36,023 nucleotides of DNA from Caldifarciminota bacterium (lineage in GTDB: Bacteria; Hydrothermota; Tepidihabitantia; Tepidihabitantales; Tepidihabitantaceae), in assembly GCA_020352555.1 (NCBI GenBank), contig CP070680.1:1081389-1117411 (forward strand). Reading direction: 5' to 3'. Within the stretch, counting starts at the first letter, position 1; every line of letters begins with the position of its first letter. A program made the translations under genes and the position numbers. Shown one piece after another: positions 13,916 to 20,492 of this stretch. Under the pieces are notes generated by a model. The model was given only the letters and a program-made list of their open reading frames with translations, was not told the origin of the DNA and made no database searches.

Positions 13916-14509
13916 TCAGCGCTTGGCTGAGACCACGTGCCGGTAGAAGTTGCCCACCACCCGCCTGCCGTTCTCGCCGGACCGCTCAGGGTGGAACTGG
14001 ACGCCGTAGAGAGGGCGCTCAAGATGCCGCATTGCCTCGACCGGGCACGACCCTGAGTCTGCCAGGACCTGCCATCCGGCTGCGGCGACCGAGTCCGCGG
14101 ACAGGAACTCCCGGTGGCTCTCGAGGACCCGGACCTTGCTGCCCATTCCTTCGAACAGACCGGCCGGCCGCAGTATCCTGACGGTTTCCCAGTCATCGAG
14201 CATGGCCCTCGTCCCGACCCGAGCCCCGGTGACCGCACCCAGCAGCTGGTGTCCGAAGCATATGCCCAGAGTGGGCACTTCCAGCCCCCGGACGAACTCG
14301 GACAGCTGCTTGGGCGGCTCCCTGTCGGTCAACATCATCGGTGAACCGGTCACCACGACACTGTCGAAGCCGGCCGCACTCGACTCCGGGCCGAGTTTCC
14401 GCTGGTCAATGGCGTCGATGTGCGAGAACTCGCTCAGCAAGTCCAGATAGAACCTCAGCTTGTCCTTCCAGTCGTCAGGGTAGCAGTCGACCAGCAGCGT
14501 CCTCGTCAC
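13916..14509 (-). CDS. class I glutamine amidotransferase
   Basis: 197 aa. Free-standing GATase1 domain with nucleophile Cys84 in LGICFGHQLLG and the His173/Glu175 pair in GVQFHPERS, so the catalytic triad is complete. Such domains hydrolyse glutamine to supply ammonia to a partner synthase, or act as stand-alone gamma-glutamyl hydrolases. No synthase is fused or adjacent, so the partner is unknown; similarity is to GuaA/TrpG/PabA-type domains in general. The GTG start lies 9 nt after the folE2 stop, implying an operon, and there is no clear Shine-Dalgarno sequence. With folE2 upstream a role in folate chemistry (PabA-like) is conceivable but not shown. Confidence 0.85.
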   Translation of the reverse strand: MTRTLLVDCYPDDWKDKLRFYLDLLSEFSHIDAIDQRKLGPESSAAGFDSVVVTGSPMMLTDREPPKQLSEFVRGLEVPTLGICFGHQLLGAVTGARVGTRAMLDDWETVRILRPAGLFEGMGSKVRVLESHREFLSADSVAAAGWQVLADSGSCPVEAMRHLERPLYGVQFHPERSGENGRRVVGNFYRHVVSAKR

Positions 14510-14518
14510 GCCGTGACG

Positions 14519-15286
14519 CTACCGGAAGCGGCTGATGAAAGCGTAGGCGTCGTGGTGGTGGATTGACTCGAAACTCTCGACCGCCACCTTGAACCTGGCG
14601 ACGTTCTGGTGCTTCTCCAGTCTGGCCGCCACATTGCGCACCACGTCCTCAACGAACGCCGGGTTCTCGTAAGCATGGCTGGTCACGTGTTTCTCGTCCT
14701 CGCGCTTGAGCAATGAGTATACTTCACTCGAGCCGCAGTCCTCGACCAGTTCGATGAGGTCCTCGAGCCACAGGAACCCTTCCGGCTCGACCACGACCCG
14801 TATCTCGGCCCGCTGGTTGTGCCCGCCGACCTCAACCATGTCCTTCGAGCAGGGACACAGAGTGGTCACCGGCACCGCCACCCCTAGCCGCAGCCGGAAG
14901 TGCCTGGCCAGGTCCGCCGCAATCGTGCACTGGTAGTCCATCAGCCCCTTGGCACCGGTTACCGGTGCTTCCTTCTCGATGAAGTACGGGAACTCCATCT
15001 CAAGATGCGCGGATTCGGCTTCCAGCCTCCGTTTCACGTCACGCAGGATCTCGCCCAGCTTGTGAATGTCGATCTCCAGGTGGTAGCGGTTGAGGATTTC
15101 GACGAACCTGCTCATGTAGGTGCCCCGGAAGTTGTGGGGCAGGCTGACGTACATGTTGATGCTCGCGGTGGTATGCTGCCTGTTGTGGGCTTTGTCAAGC
15201 AGCACTACCGGGTAGCGCAGGTTCTTCACCCCGACCTTGTCGATAGGAATCTTCCGACTGTCGCCGTTCTCTCTGATGTCGCTCAA
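14519..15286 (-). CDS. folE2: GTP cyclohydrolase FolE2 (type IB)
   Basis: 255 aa. Converts GTP to 7,8-dihydroneopterin triphosphate, the first step towards folate (and queuosine precursors). Motifs of the type IB enzyme are clear: IPIDKVGVKNLRYPV near the N-terminus, the cysteine motif TTLCPCSKDM (Cys144, Cys146), GGHNQRAEI with His156, and the C-terminal ESFESIHHHDAYA. It is unrelated in sequence to zinc-only FolE and can use other metals. Start is TTG at 15286, supported by the conserved N-terminus and by a promoter whose -10 box ends 6 nt upstream; the next in-frame ATG is at residue 45, inside the conserved region. First gene of an operon with the amidotransferase. Confidence 0.93.
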   Translation of the reverse strand: MSDIRENGDSRKIPIDKVGVKNLRYPVVLLDKAHNRQHTTASINMYVSLPHNFRGTYMSRFVEILNRYHLEIDIHKLGEILRDVKRRLEAESAHLEMEFPYFIEKEAPVTGAKGLMDYQCTIAADLARHFRLRLGVAVPVTTLCPCSKDMVEVGGHNQRAEIRVVVEPEGFLWLEDLIELVEDCGSSEVYSLLKREDEKHVTSHAYENPAFVEDVVRNVAARLEKHQNVARFKVAVESFESIHHHDAYAFISRFR

Positions 15287-15292
15287 GACCGT

Positions 15293-15321
15293 AGCCTAGG
15301 ACCGGGAGGCACCGAAGTCAA
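15293..15321 (-). promoter_or_regulatory. promoter of folE2, leaderless
   Basis: Minus-strand TTGACT (15316-15321), 17-nt spacer, TAGGCT (15293-15298). The -10 box ends 6 nt before the TTG start codon. The -10 match is weak (3 of 6), the geometry good. Confidence 0.35.
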
Positions 15322-15333
15322 CCGGCGTTCGGC

Positions 15334-15996
15334 TCAGAGCAGACACCGGGCCCGGAAGCTATACATGTGCTTTCCTGCTACGATGATGTGGTCCTGCAGC
15401 GGTATGCCCATGATCTTGCCCGCCTCGGCCAGCCGCCGGGTCAGCCGGATGTCGTCGTCCGACGGCTGCGGGTCCCCGGAAGGGTGGTTGTGGACCACGA
15501 TGACCCCTGAGGCCTTGGCCCGGATCGCCTTCTCGAACACCTCGCGCGGATGGGCCAGCGTGCTGTTCAGGCATCCGACCGACACGTCGTCCCTGAACAC
15601 CAGCCGGTTGCGGGAGTCAACCGCCAGCACGAAGAAACACTCCCGCTTCTCGTCCGCGACCTCTGCCCTCATCAGGTCGAACACCGCCTGAGCGCTGCTC
15701 AGGTCAGTCCCTTCGTCCGGGTCTCTGGGCTCCTCAAGCCTGCGGGCGAGTTCGAGTGCAGCCTTTATCTGGCACGCCTTGGCCTTGCCGATTCCCTTGA
15801 CCCGCATCAGCTCCGCAACCGGTGCGTCGGCGATTGCCGGTATCGTCTTGAACTCCCGGACAAGGTCCCGAGCGATATCGAGCACCGAGCGCCCGCTCGT
15901 TCCCCGGGAGATGATGACCGCCAGCACCTCCTCCCGGGTCAGCGCCTTCGGTCCTTCACGCATCAGCCGCTCGCGCGGCCTCTCCCTGGCCGGCAT
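15334..15996 (-). CDS. radC: RadC family protein (JAB1/MPN domain)
   Basis: 220 aa, normal length for RadC. N-terminal RERPRERLMREGPKALTREEVLAV, then a helix-hairpin-helix (LMRVKGIGKAKACQIKAALELARR, about 63-86), then the JAB-type metal motif HNHPSGDPQPSDDD with His169, His171 and Asp182. RadC proteins were long called DNA repair factors; their real role is uncertain. Start is the ATG at 15996; the open frame continues upstream through repeat sequence with no family similarity. It lies 52 nt downstream of the DUF6125-like gene on the same strand and is probably co-transcribed with it. No Shine-Dalgarno sequence is obvious. Confidence 0.92.
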   Translation of the reverse strand: MPARERPRERLMREGPKALTREEVLAVIISRGTSGRSVLDIARDLVREFKTIPAIADAPVAELMRVKGIGKAKACQIKAALELARRLEEPRDPDEGTDLSSAQAVFDLMRAEVADEKRECFFVLAVDSRNRLVFRDDVSVGCLNSTLAHPREVFEKAIRAKASGVIVVHNHPSGDPQPSDDDIRLTRRLAEAGKIMGIPLQDHIIVAGKHMYSFRARCLL

Positions 15997-16045
15997 GTCG
16001 CTGACGGTGAACCCCTTCTTGCCCGTCGTCGCCCCCTCGGTCAGC

Positions 16046-16071
16046 CCGTCACTCTGTCTCTTTGTCACTTT
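16046..16071. repeat. short 8-nt-period array (CACTCTGT type) at a gene end
   Basis: Units CACTCTGT, CTCTTTGT, CACTTTCC on the plus strand. On the minus strand the array encodes the last residues (SDKETE) and the TGA stop of the DUF6125-like gene. Confidence 0.55.
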
Positions 16072-16600
16072 CCTCGACTGTGAACTCCCATGCGCACCAC
16101 ACGTCATCAGGATGCCCGTCCGGCGGGCAGTAGATACAGCTCGTCCTGAGGCGCGGGTCGATCGTCTTCGCGAACTCCCCGTACTCGACCAGGCCCACTG
16201 ACTTGCACGGAAAGTCAGGCAGGTTTCCGCGTTTGCGGGCCGACTGGACCCGGCAGTGCAGCATCCTGAACACCACCCGGGTGTCGGTCTGCGCCACCAC
16301 GTCCTGGACATTGATGTACGCGTACAATCGGTACGGCAGCGCCTTGACCAGCGCCGGGATTCCGCCGCCCGGCTCGATCCCGTGCCGCCTCATGATGCGC
16401 TTCGCCTCGACCACCGTGAACCTGCGCCAGGCCTCGGTGTCGGCCCTTATGGCATCTTCCATTCCGTGCATCTGCTCGACCGCCTGAAACCAGATGCCGT
16501 CGTGCGCCAGCCAGTTCTTGGCCGCATCCTGCAGCAGGCCGACGATCTCTTCCCTGCTAAGGTCTTCGAGTTGTGGAAACCGACCGCCGTCTTCTCTCAA
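16049..16600 (-). CDS. DUF6125 family-like protein
   Basis: 183 aa from TTG at 16600, chosen because GGAGG (16606-16610) stands 5 nt upstream. The body (LSREEIVGLLQDAAKNWLAHDG, FTVVEAKRIMRRHGIEPGGG, VFRMLHCRVQSARKRGNLPD, DFPCKSVGLVEY, RTSCIYCPPDGHPDD) matches what I recall of DUF6125 proteins; cysteines in HCRVQ, FPCKS, CIYC and WCAW could bind a metal. No enzyme activity is known to me. The final residues EESDKETE are encoded by an 8-nt intergenic repeat that also supplies the stop, so the native C-terminus has been altered. Read as one very long frame to 18349 it would include antisense of other genes, which is not real. Confidence 0.75.
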   Translation of the reverse strand: MREDGGRFPQLEDLSREEIVGLLQDAAKNWLAHDGIWFQAVEQMHGMEDAIRADTEAWRRFTVVEAKRIMRRHGIEPGGGIPALVKALPYRLYAYINVQDVVAQTDTRVVFRMLHCRVQSARKRGNLPDFPCKSVGLVEYGEFAKTIDPRLRTSCIYCPPDGHPDDVWCAWEFTVEESDKETE

Positions 16601-16626
16601 ATGAACCTCCGATTCGGGTGGCGCCG

Positions 16627-16654
16627 ATGATAGGTTTTCGCCGACACCTGTCAA
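16627..16654 (-). promoter_or_regulatory. promoter of the DUF6125-like/radC pair
   Basis: Minus-strand TTGACA (16649-16654), 16-nt spacer, TATCAT (16627-16632). Transcription would begin near 16620, giving a 20-nt leader with the GGAGG site. The -35 box overlaps the stop codon of the EamA gene. Confidence 0.6.
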
Positions 16655-17556
16655 CCCGCCGCTCGCTCCGGGGTGGGTGTCCCGCGGAGCCCTTCGCTCA
16701 CCGCGAGGTAGATGGCGGCCAGAATGATGACCCCGCCGATGACCTCGAACACCGCCGGTGCTTCGCTCAGAATCCACCACGCCAGGAGCGACGCGCCCAC
16801 CGGCTCGAACAGAATCGCCATCGCCACCGACGGTGCCGACATGTAGCGGAGCGCCCAGTTGAAGCTCGTGTGTCCCACGATCTGAGGCCCGAGCGCGAGC
16901 AGCACGATGAACAGGTACGACACCGGGCTGAGCCCGGCCAGGGTGTTGCCGCTCGCGTACACCGCGCCGACGAGGAGCACCGCGGCCACCGAGTACATGA
17001 CGTAGATGTAGGCCAGAAGCTCGACCTGCTGACGCACCTTCCTGCCCACCATCAGGTATCCGGCCGCACATGCTGCTCCGCCCAGCGCAAGCAGGTTGCC
17101 CCTGGTCGACAGCGCTGACCCGAACGACGGCCCGGCGATCACCAGGGTCCCGACCAGCCCGAGCGCAACCGCCAGCCCGGTCCGGAAAGACAGCCTCTCG
17201 CGCAGAATGACAGGCGACGCGACGGCGACGAAGATCGGGTCCATTGCCACCAGCACCACCGAGCTGGCGACCGACGTATGCTTCAGCGATTCTATCCACA
17301 GCGCGAAATGTGCAGCCAGGAACATCCCGGCCAGGCATATCAGCATCCAGTTCCTGCCCGCCAGCTCCCGCCTCATCCTCGGAAAGCGCGACCAGAAGAA
17401 GGGCGACAGCACCAGCGACGCGGCAAGCAGCCGCCCCCCCGCGATCACTATGCTGGGCGCTTCGGTGAGCCGGATGAGAATCGCGGCGAACGACAGTGCG
17501 ATCGCGCCTGCGCCCAGAGCCAGCCCGGCTCTCAGCTTCGGCACTCTGTACCGCAC
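16651..17556 (-). CDS. EamA/DMT superfamily transporter
   Basis: 301 aa with about ten hydrophobic helices in two EamA repeats (about 8-140 and 150-290). Typical features: GAGAIALSFAAILIRL at the start, ESLKHTSVASSVVLVAMDPIFVAVAS near the end of repeat 1, and APSVAMAILFEPVGASLLAWWILSEAP in repeat 2. Members export or import small metabolites across the inner membrane; the substrate cannot be predicted. Start is GTG at 17556: the -10 box of a predicted promoter ends 6 nt before it, so the mRNA would be leaderless. Divergent from the PQQ-propeller lipoprotein. Confidence 0.88.
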   Translation of the reverse strand: MRYRVPKLRAGLALGAGAIALSFAAILIRLTEAPSIVIAGGRLLAASLVLSPFFWSRFPRMRRELAGRNWMLICLAGMFLAAHFALWIESLKHTSVASSVVLVAMDPIFVAVASPVILRERLSFRTGLAVALGLVGTLVIAGPSFGSALSTRGNLLALGGAACAAGYLMVGRKVRQQVELLAYIYVMYSVAAVLLVGAVYASGNTLAGLSPVSYLFIVLLALGPQIVGHTSFNWALRYMSAPSVAMAILFEPVGASLLAWWILSEAPAVFEVIGGVIILAAIYLAVSEGLRGTPTPERAAG

Positions 17557-17562
17557 CTGCCC

Positions 17563-17590
17563 TTTCTACCCTTGCCGCTTCCTGAGTCAA
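17563..17590 (-). promoter_or_regulatory. promoter of the EamA gene, leaderless
   Basis: Minus-strand TTGACT (17585-17590), 16-nt spacer, TAGAAA (17563-17568), then GGGCAG and the GTG start. Confidence 0.45.
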
Positions 17591-17620
17591 GCCCGACGTG
17601 CGAGCGCTGTCTATGCCCGA

Positions 17621-17649
17621 TTGACACCGGCCTGGCCTGCTGGCATACT
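17621..17649 (+). promoter_or_regulatory. promoter of the PQQ-propeller lipoprotein
   Basis: TTGACA (17621-17626), 17-nt spacer, CATACT (17644-17649). Start of transcription near 17656 gives a ~19-nt leader that holds the GGAAAG ribosome site. Confidence 0.6.
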
Positions 17650-17674
17650 TTCTACTCTGGCAGAACGGAAAGCA

Positions 17675-19366
17675 ATGACACTGGAGATACTGAAGCCCAT
17701 TGCCGGCTTCTTCTTTTTCGCAGCCCTGCTCGGTGCGGGCTGCATCCCGGGCCGGCCCGACCCGCCCGCGGTCCCGTCCGGCCCGACCCAGGGCAGGACC
17801 CGCGTCGACTATCAATTCACCGCCGTGACCACCAGCCCGACCGGCGACAGCCTTTCCTACCAGTTCGACTGGGACGACAAGGACAGCTCGGCCTGGACCG
17901 GCTTCGTACCCAGCGGGTCCCCGGCTTCTGCCACGAAACACTGGACCGAAGCCCAGCTCTTCTTCGTCCGCGCCCGCGCCCGCAGCGCCGCCGGCGTCAT
18001 GTCCCACTGGTCTGACCCGCTCGAAGTCGACATCACTGTCAACAGCCCGCCCTACACACCGTCCACGCCCCAGGGCCCGGACCGCGGCAACCCATTCGTG
18101 CCCTACGTGTTCTCCTGCAACGCCGGAGACCCTGACGGCGACAGCGTCCGCGTCCGATTCGCCTGGGGCGACGATGACACCTCGGGCTGGTCCGTGCTCG
18201 TACCCAACCGCGGCACCGTCAGCCTCGTCTGGTACTACTCCTACATGCGGGAGTACCAAGTCCGCGCTCAGGCCATGGACGTGCACGGCGCCAGGTCCGG
18301 CTGGTCCGAGCCGCTCGAAATCGACATCTCCCGGCTCAAGTGGCGCCACCGCACCGGCAACCGCATCAGCTCCTCGCCCGCCATCGCTGCCGACGGCACA
18401 GTCTACGTCGGGTCCTGGGACGACCGCCTCTATGCCTTCAACCCTGACGGTACCGTCAAGTGGCGGTACAAGACCGACGGCAACGTCGAATCCTCACCCG
18501 CCATCGCTGCCGACGGCACAGTCTACGTCGGGTCTGCCGACAGCGCACTCCATGCCGTCAGTCCGGACGGAGAGCTCAAATGGAAGTATGTGACCGGCGG
18601 ACCGGTCCGCTCCTCTCCCCGCGTCGCGGCCGACGGCACCGTCTATGTCGGGTCGGACGACAACCTTCTCCACGCCGTCAACCCTGACGGCACCGGCAAG
18701 TGGACATTCGAGACCGGGCACGACGTCTTCTCCTCACCCGCGATCGCCCCGGACGCCACCGTCTACTTCGGGTCCAACGACGGCAATTTCTACGCCCTCA
18801 ACCCTGACGGCACCCTCAAATGGAAGTACGAAGGCAACACCGGGTACTGGATCGTATCCTCGCCCGCCATCGGCGCCGACGGCACAATCTACTACGGGTC
18901 CAAGGACAACCACGTCTACGCCCTCAACCCTGACGGTACCCTGAAATGGAAGTTCCATACCTATTGGGTCAGAGTCGAAGGCTCGCCCGCTATCGGTGCC
19001 GACGGCACCATCTACATCGGGTCCCATGACACTAACCTCTACGCACTCAATCCTGACGGTACGGTCAAGTGGAAGTATGACGTCCGCTGGGCCATAGTCG
19101 GCAGCCCTGCTGTCGCGGCCAACGGCCTCATTTACTTCGGGTCCGAAGACCGCTACCTCTACGCTCTCAGGCCGGACGGCACCCTGCGGTGGCAGCAGCG
19201 CACCGGCTGGCGTGTCATATCATCGCCCGCCATCGCTCCGGACGGCACCATCTACGTTGGTTCCTGGGACTACCGCCTGTACGCGCTTGTCGGCACCGCC
19301 CCACTCGGCAACACCCCCTGGCCGATGTTCGGCCAGAATCCCCGCCACACCGGCCGCCAGGACTGA
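17675..19366 (+). CDS. PQQ-like beta-propeller repeat lipoprotein
   Basis: 563 aa from the ATG at 17675 (GGAAAG just upstream); the open frame extends further up but that part is antisense to the EamA gene. Signal peptide with Cys23 after AALLGAG suggests a lipoprotein. Two PKD/fibronectin-like domains follow (about 35-125 and 126-220), each holding a D-G-D-S motif and ending W-S-[DE]-P-L-E-[VI]-D-I. Then eight PQQ-like blades (about 222-540), each of the form KWxxxTxxxxxSSPAIxADGTVYVGSxDxxLYALNPDGT. The C-terminus reads NTPWPMFGQNPRHTGR, a common end of such propellers. Presumably faces the periplasm or surface; ligand unknown. It lacks the RKVVIQR tag of other secreted proteins here. Confidence 0.88.
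   Translation: MTLEILKPIAGFFFFAALLGAGCIPGRPDPPAVPSGPTQGRTRVDYQFTAVTTSPTGDSLSYQFDWDDKDSSAWTGFVPSGSPASATKHWTEAQLFFVRARARSAAGVMSHWSDPLEVDITVNSPPYTPSTPQGPDRGNPFVPYVFSCNAGDPDGDSVRVRFAWGDDDTSGWSVLVPNRGTVSLVWYYSYMREYQVRAQAMDVHGARSGWSEPLEIDISRLKWRHRTGNRISSSPAIAADGTVYVGSWDDRLYAFNPDGTVKWRYKTDGNVESSPAIAADGTVYVGSADSALHAVSPDGELKWKYVTGGPVRSSPRVAADGTVYVGSDDNLLHAVNPDGTGKWTFETGHDVFSSPAIAPDATVYFGSNDGNFYALNPDGTLKWKYEGNTGYWIVSSPAIGADGTIYYGSKDNHVYALNPDGTLKWKFHTYWVRVEGSPAIGADGTIYIGSHDTNLYALNPDGTVKWKYDVRWAIVGSPAVAANGLIYFGSEDRYLYALRPDGTLRWQQRTGWRVISSPAIAPDGTIYVGSWDYRLYALVGTAPLGNTPWPMFGQNPRHTGRQD
18338..19290 (+). repeat. eight tandem ~120-bp coding repeats (PQQ-like blades)
   Basis: Each unit carries a nearly fixed block around CTCGCCCGCCATCG and GACGGCACC, ending with CCTGACGGTACC. 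The similarity at DNA level implies recent unit duplication or gene conversion between blades. Confidence 0.8.
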
Positions 19367-19500
19367 CCCGGCATCAGCCCACGGCTGTCAGCAGACCGCC
19401 GTCATCCCGTGCCCTGTCGACTTGGACGAAAAGCCTCTGCAACAGGCAGTTTCAGACCGATTGCGCAAGGGTTCTCCGCCTTCCGCCCGCAGCGGCAGCT

Positions 19501-19558
19501 CTCCTCTGCCCCTTTCCCCTTGATGGGGCTTGGCAGAGCCGAACCCAGCGCCCGAGGC
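19501..19558 (-). repeat. intergenic repeat, inverted copy of 28113-28187
   Basis: The reverse complement reads GCCTCGGGCGCTGGG, GGCTCTGCCAAGCCCC and AAGGGG in order, matching CCTCGGGCGAGGCGC, GGCTTCGCCAAGCCCC and TTGAGCCGG at 28125-28175. Such elements resemble widespread palindromic intergenic repeats of bacteria. Confidence 0.55.
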
Positions 19559-19600
19559 ACAGGGTACGGGGATGACAGGCCCGCCATCCGGGGCTGCACA

Positions 19601-19634
19601 CTGTGAGCTGAGAGCTGTTCGCTGTGAGCTGCTG
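19601..19634 (+). repeat. 34-bp repeat CTGTGAGCTGAGAGCTGT, copy 1
   Basis: Nearly identical to 34119-34152; only a few bases differ in the second half. A weaker relative lies near 31227-31250. Confidence 0.6.
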
Positions 19635-19741
19635 TTTGTCCGGTATCTGCTGCCCGCACTCCTCCTGCCGCTGCCTGACGTCAATCCTGGCGAAGTCGGA
19701 GTACCTCGCCTCTCCGTCTGTCTTTCTGCCACTCCTACCCC

Positions 19742-19771
19742 TTGACAACCCGGCACAGTCGACCGCATAAT
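19742..19771 (+). promoter_or_regulatory. strong sigma70-like promoter
   Basis: TTGACA (19742-19747), 18-nt spacer, CATAAT (19766-19771). Transcription from about 19778 would give a ~220-nt leader before the membrane protein gene at 19998, starting with a palindrome. Confidence 0.6.
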
Positions 19772-19777
19772 GTCCTC

Positions 19778-19842
19778 GTGACAGGGATGTTCTCGTTCTT
19801 CTCACCAAGTCAGTCCCTGCACCCACTGCGGGTGCCTGTCAC
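19778..19842 (+). repeat. nested palindrome at the 5' end of the predicted transcript
   Basis: Outer arms GTGACAGG (19778-19785) and CCTGTCAC (19835-19842); inner hairpin CACCC (19820-19824) / GGGTG (19830-19834). GGGTGCCTGTCAC is typical of REP-like palindromes in other bacteria; here the left arm is split by about 34 nt. Confidence 0.5.
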
Positions 19843-19997
19843 ATTCCGACCCGACTGCCGCGGCAGAAATCCTGAGCCGGGCACGTACCGGGCCGCATCC
19901 GGGTTCAGAGTCAGCACCTGCCAGACCGGGAGCTCCTTGTGACCATCAGGGCCGGATGTGATCCTGCCGGCTTGACGGAATCAGGAAGAACAGCAGG

Positions 19998-20369
19998 ATG
20001 AAGAACATCCTCCGCTGGTCTCCCCGGATTCTAGGTCTGCTGATTGCCGGTCTGCTGACGTTGCTCGCCTTCGACGTGTTTGCCGAGAACCAGGGTTTCT
20101 GGACAACGGTGCTTGCACTGGTTGCGCATCTGGTCCCGACCGGCCTGGTCCTGCTCGTGCTCGCCTTCTCCTGGCGCTGGCCGCTGGTCGGCACTGTCAT
20201 GTTCTTCGGCCTTGCAGTGCTGTACCCGCTCCTGACTCTGGGTCGGCTCAATTGGACCGCGACGCTGTTCATCTCCGGTCCGCTCCTGCTCGCCAGCGCT
20301 CTGTTCCTGGGCGACTGGCTGGCGACTCGAAGACGTCATCATCGTCACCGCCTCGCGACCGGCCGGTAG
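19998..20369 (+). CDS. small integral membrane protein, DUF7670-like
   Basis: 123 aa with four hydrophobic helices (about 8-28, 35-58, 62-84, 88-110) and a basic, His/Arg-rich C-terminus (RRRHHRHR). The start KNILRWSPRILGLLIAGLL and the FWTTVLALVAHLVPT and LFISGPLLLASALF segments recall a family of four-helix membrane proteins of unknown function (DUF7670 as I remember it). AGGAAGAA (19983-19990) precedes the ATG by 7 nt. Monocistronic with a promoter about 220 nt upstream. Confidence 0.75.
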   Translation: MKNILRWSPRILGLLIAGLLTLLAFDVFAENQGFWTTVLALVAHLVPTGLVLLVLAFSWRWPLVGTVMFFGLAVLYPLLTLGRLNWTATLFISGPLLLASALFLGDWLATRRRHHRHRLATGR

Positions 20370-20414
20370 CGCAACGCCTGTTTCCTGATGCCGGTTCGCC
20401 CGCCGAGTCGTCAT

Positions 20415-20452
20415 ACGCCGACCACCGACGCTCACTCGGCCGCTGGGCTACT
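20415..20452 (+). repeat. short CCGC/CACT composite array
   Basis: Units CCGACCA, CCGACG, then CTCACTCGGC and CGCTGGGC, the same order as in the longer arrays. It lies just downstream of the FG-GAP protein on the minus strand. Confidence 0.45.
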
Positions 20453-20492
20453 GCAGCGCGACCACTTCGTCCTGCCGGCTGGAGGCTGGCCG

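Larger units (their letters stand above)
19367..19741. other. intergenic region with repeat debris, no gene seen
   Basis: No supported coding frame between the PQQ gene and the next promoter. It holds a 58-bp repeat (19501-19558) and a 34-bp repeat (19601-19634), both with copies elsewhere in the window, and a weak CCGC/TCTGTC-type stretch at 19706-19740. No terminator for the PQQ gene is evident. Confidence 0.6.

Noticed and set aside
17096-17674. Upstream extension of the PQQ lipoprotein frame
   Set aside because: Antisense to the EamA transporter, and it would bury a clear lipoprotein signal peptide; a promoter and ribosome site precede 17675.
16049-18349. A 766-codon minus-strand open frame
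   Set aside because: Only its last 183 codons match a family. The rest is antisense to the EamA and PQQ-propeller genes and reflects stop-poor GC-rich sequence; a good promoter and GGAGG mark the real start at 16600.
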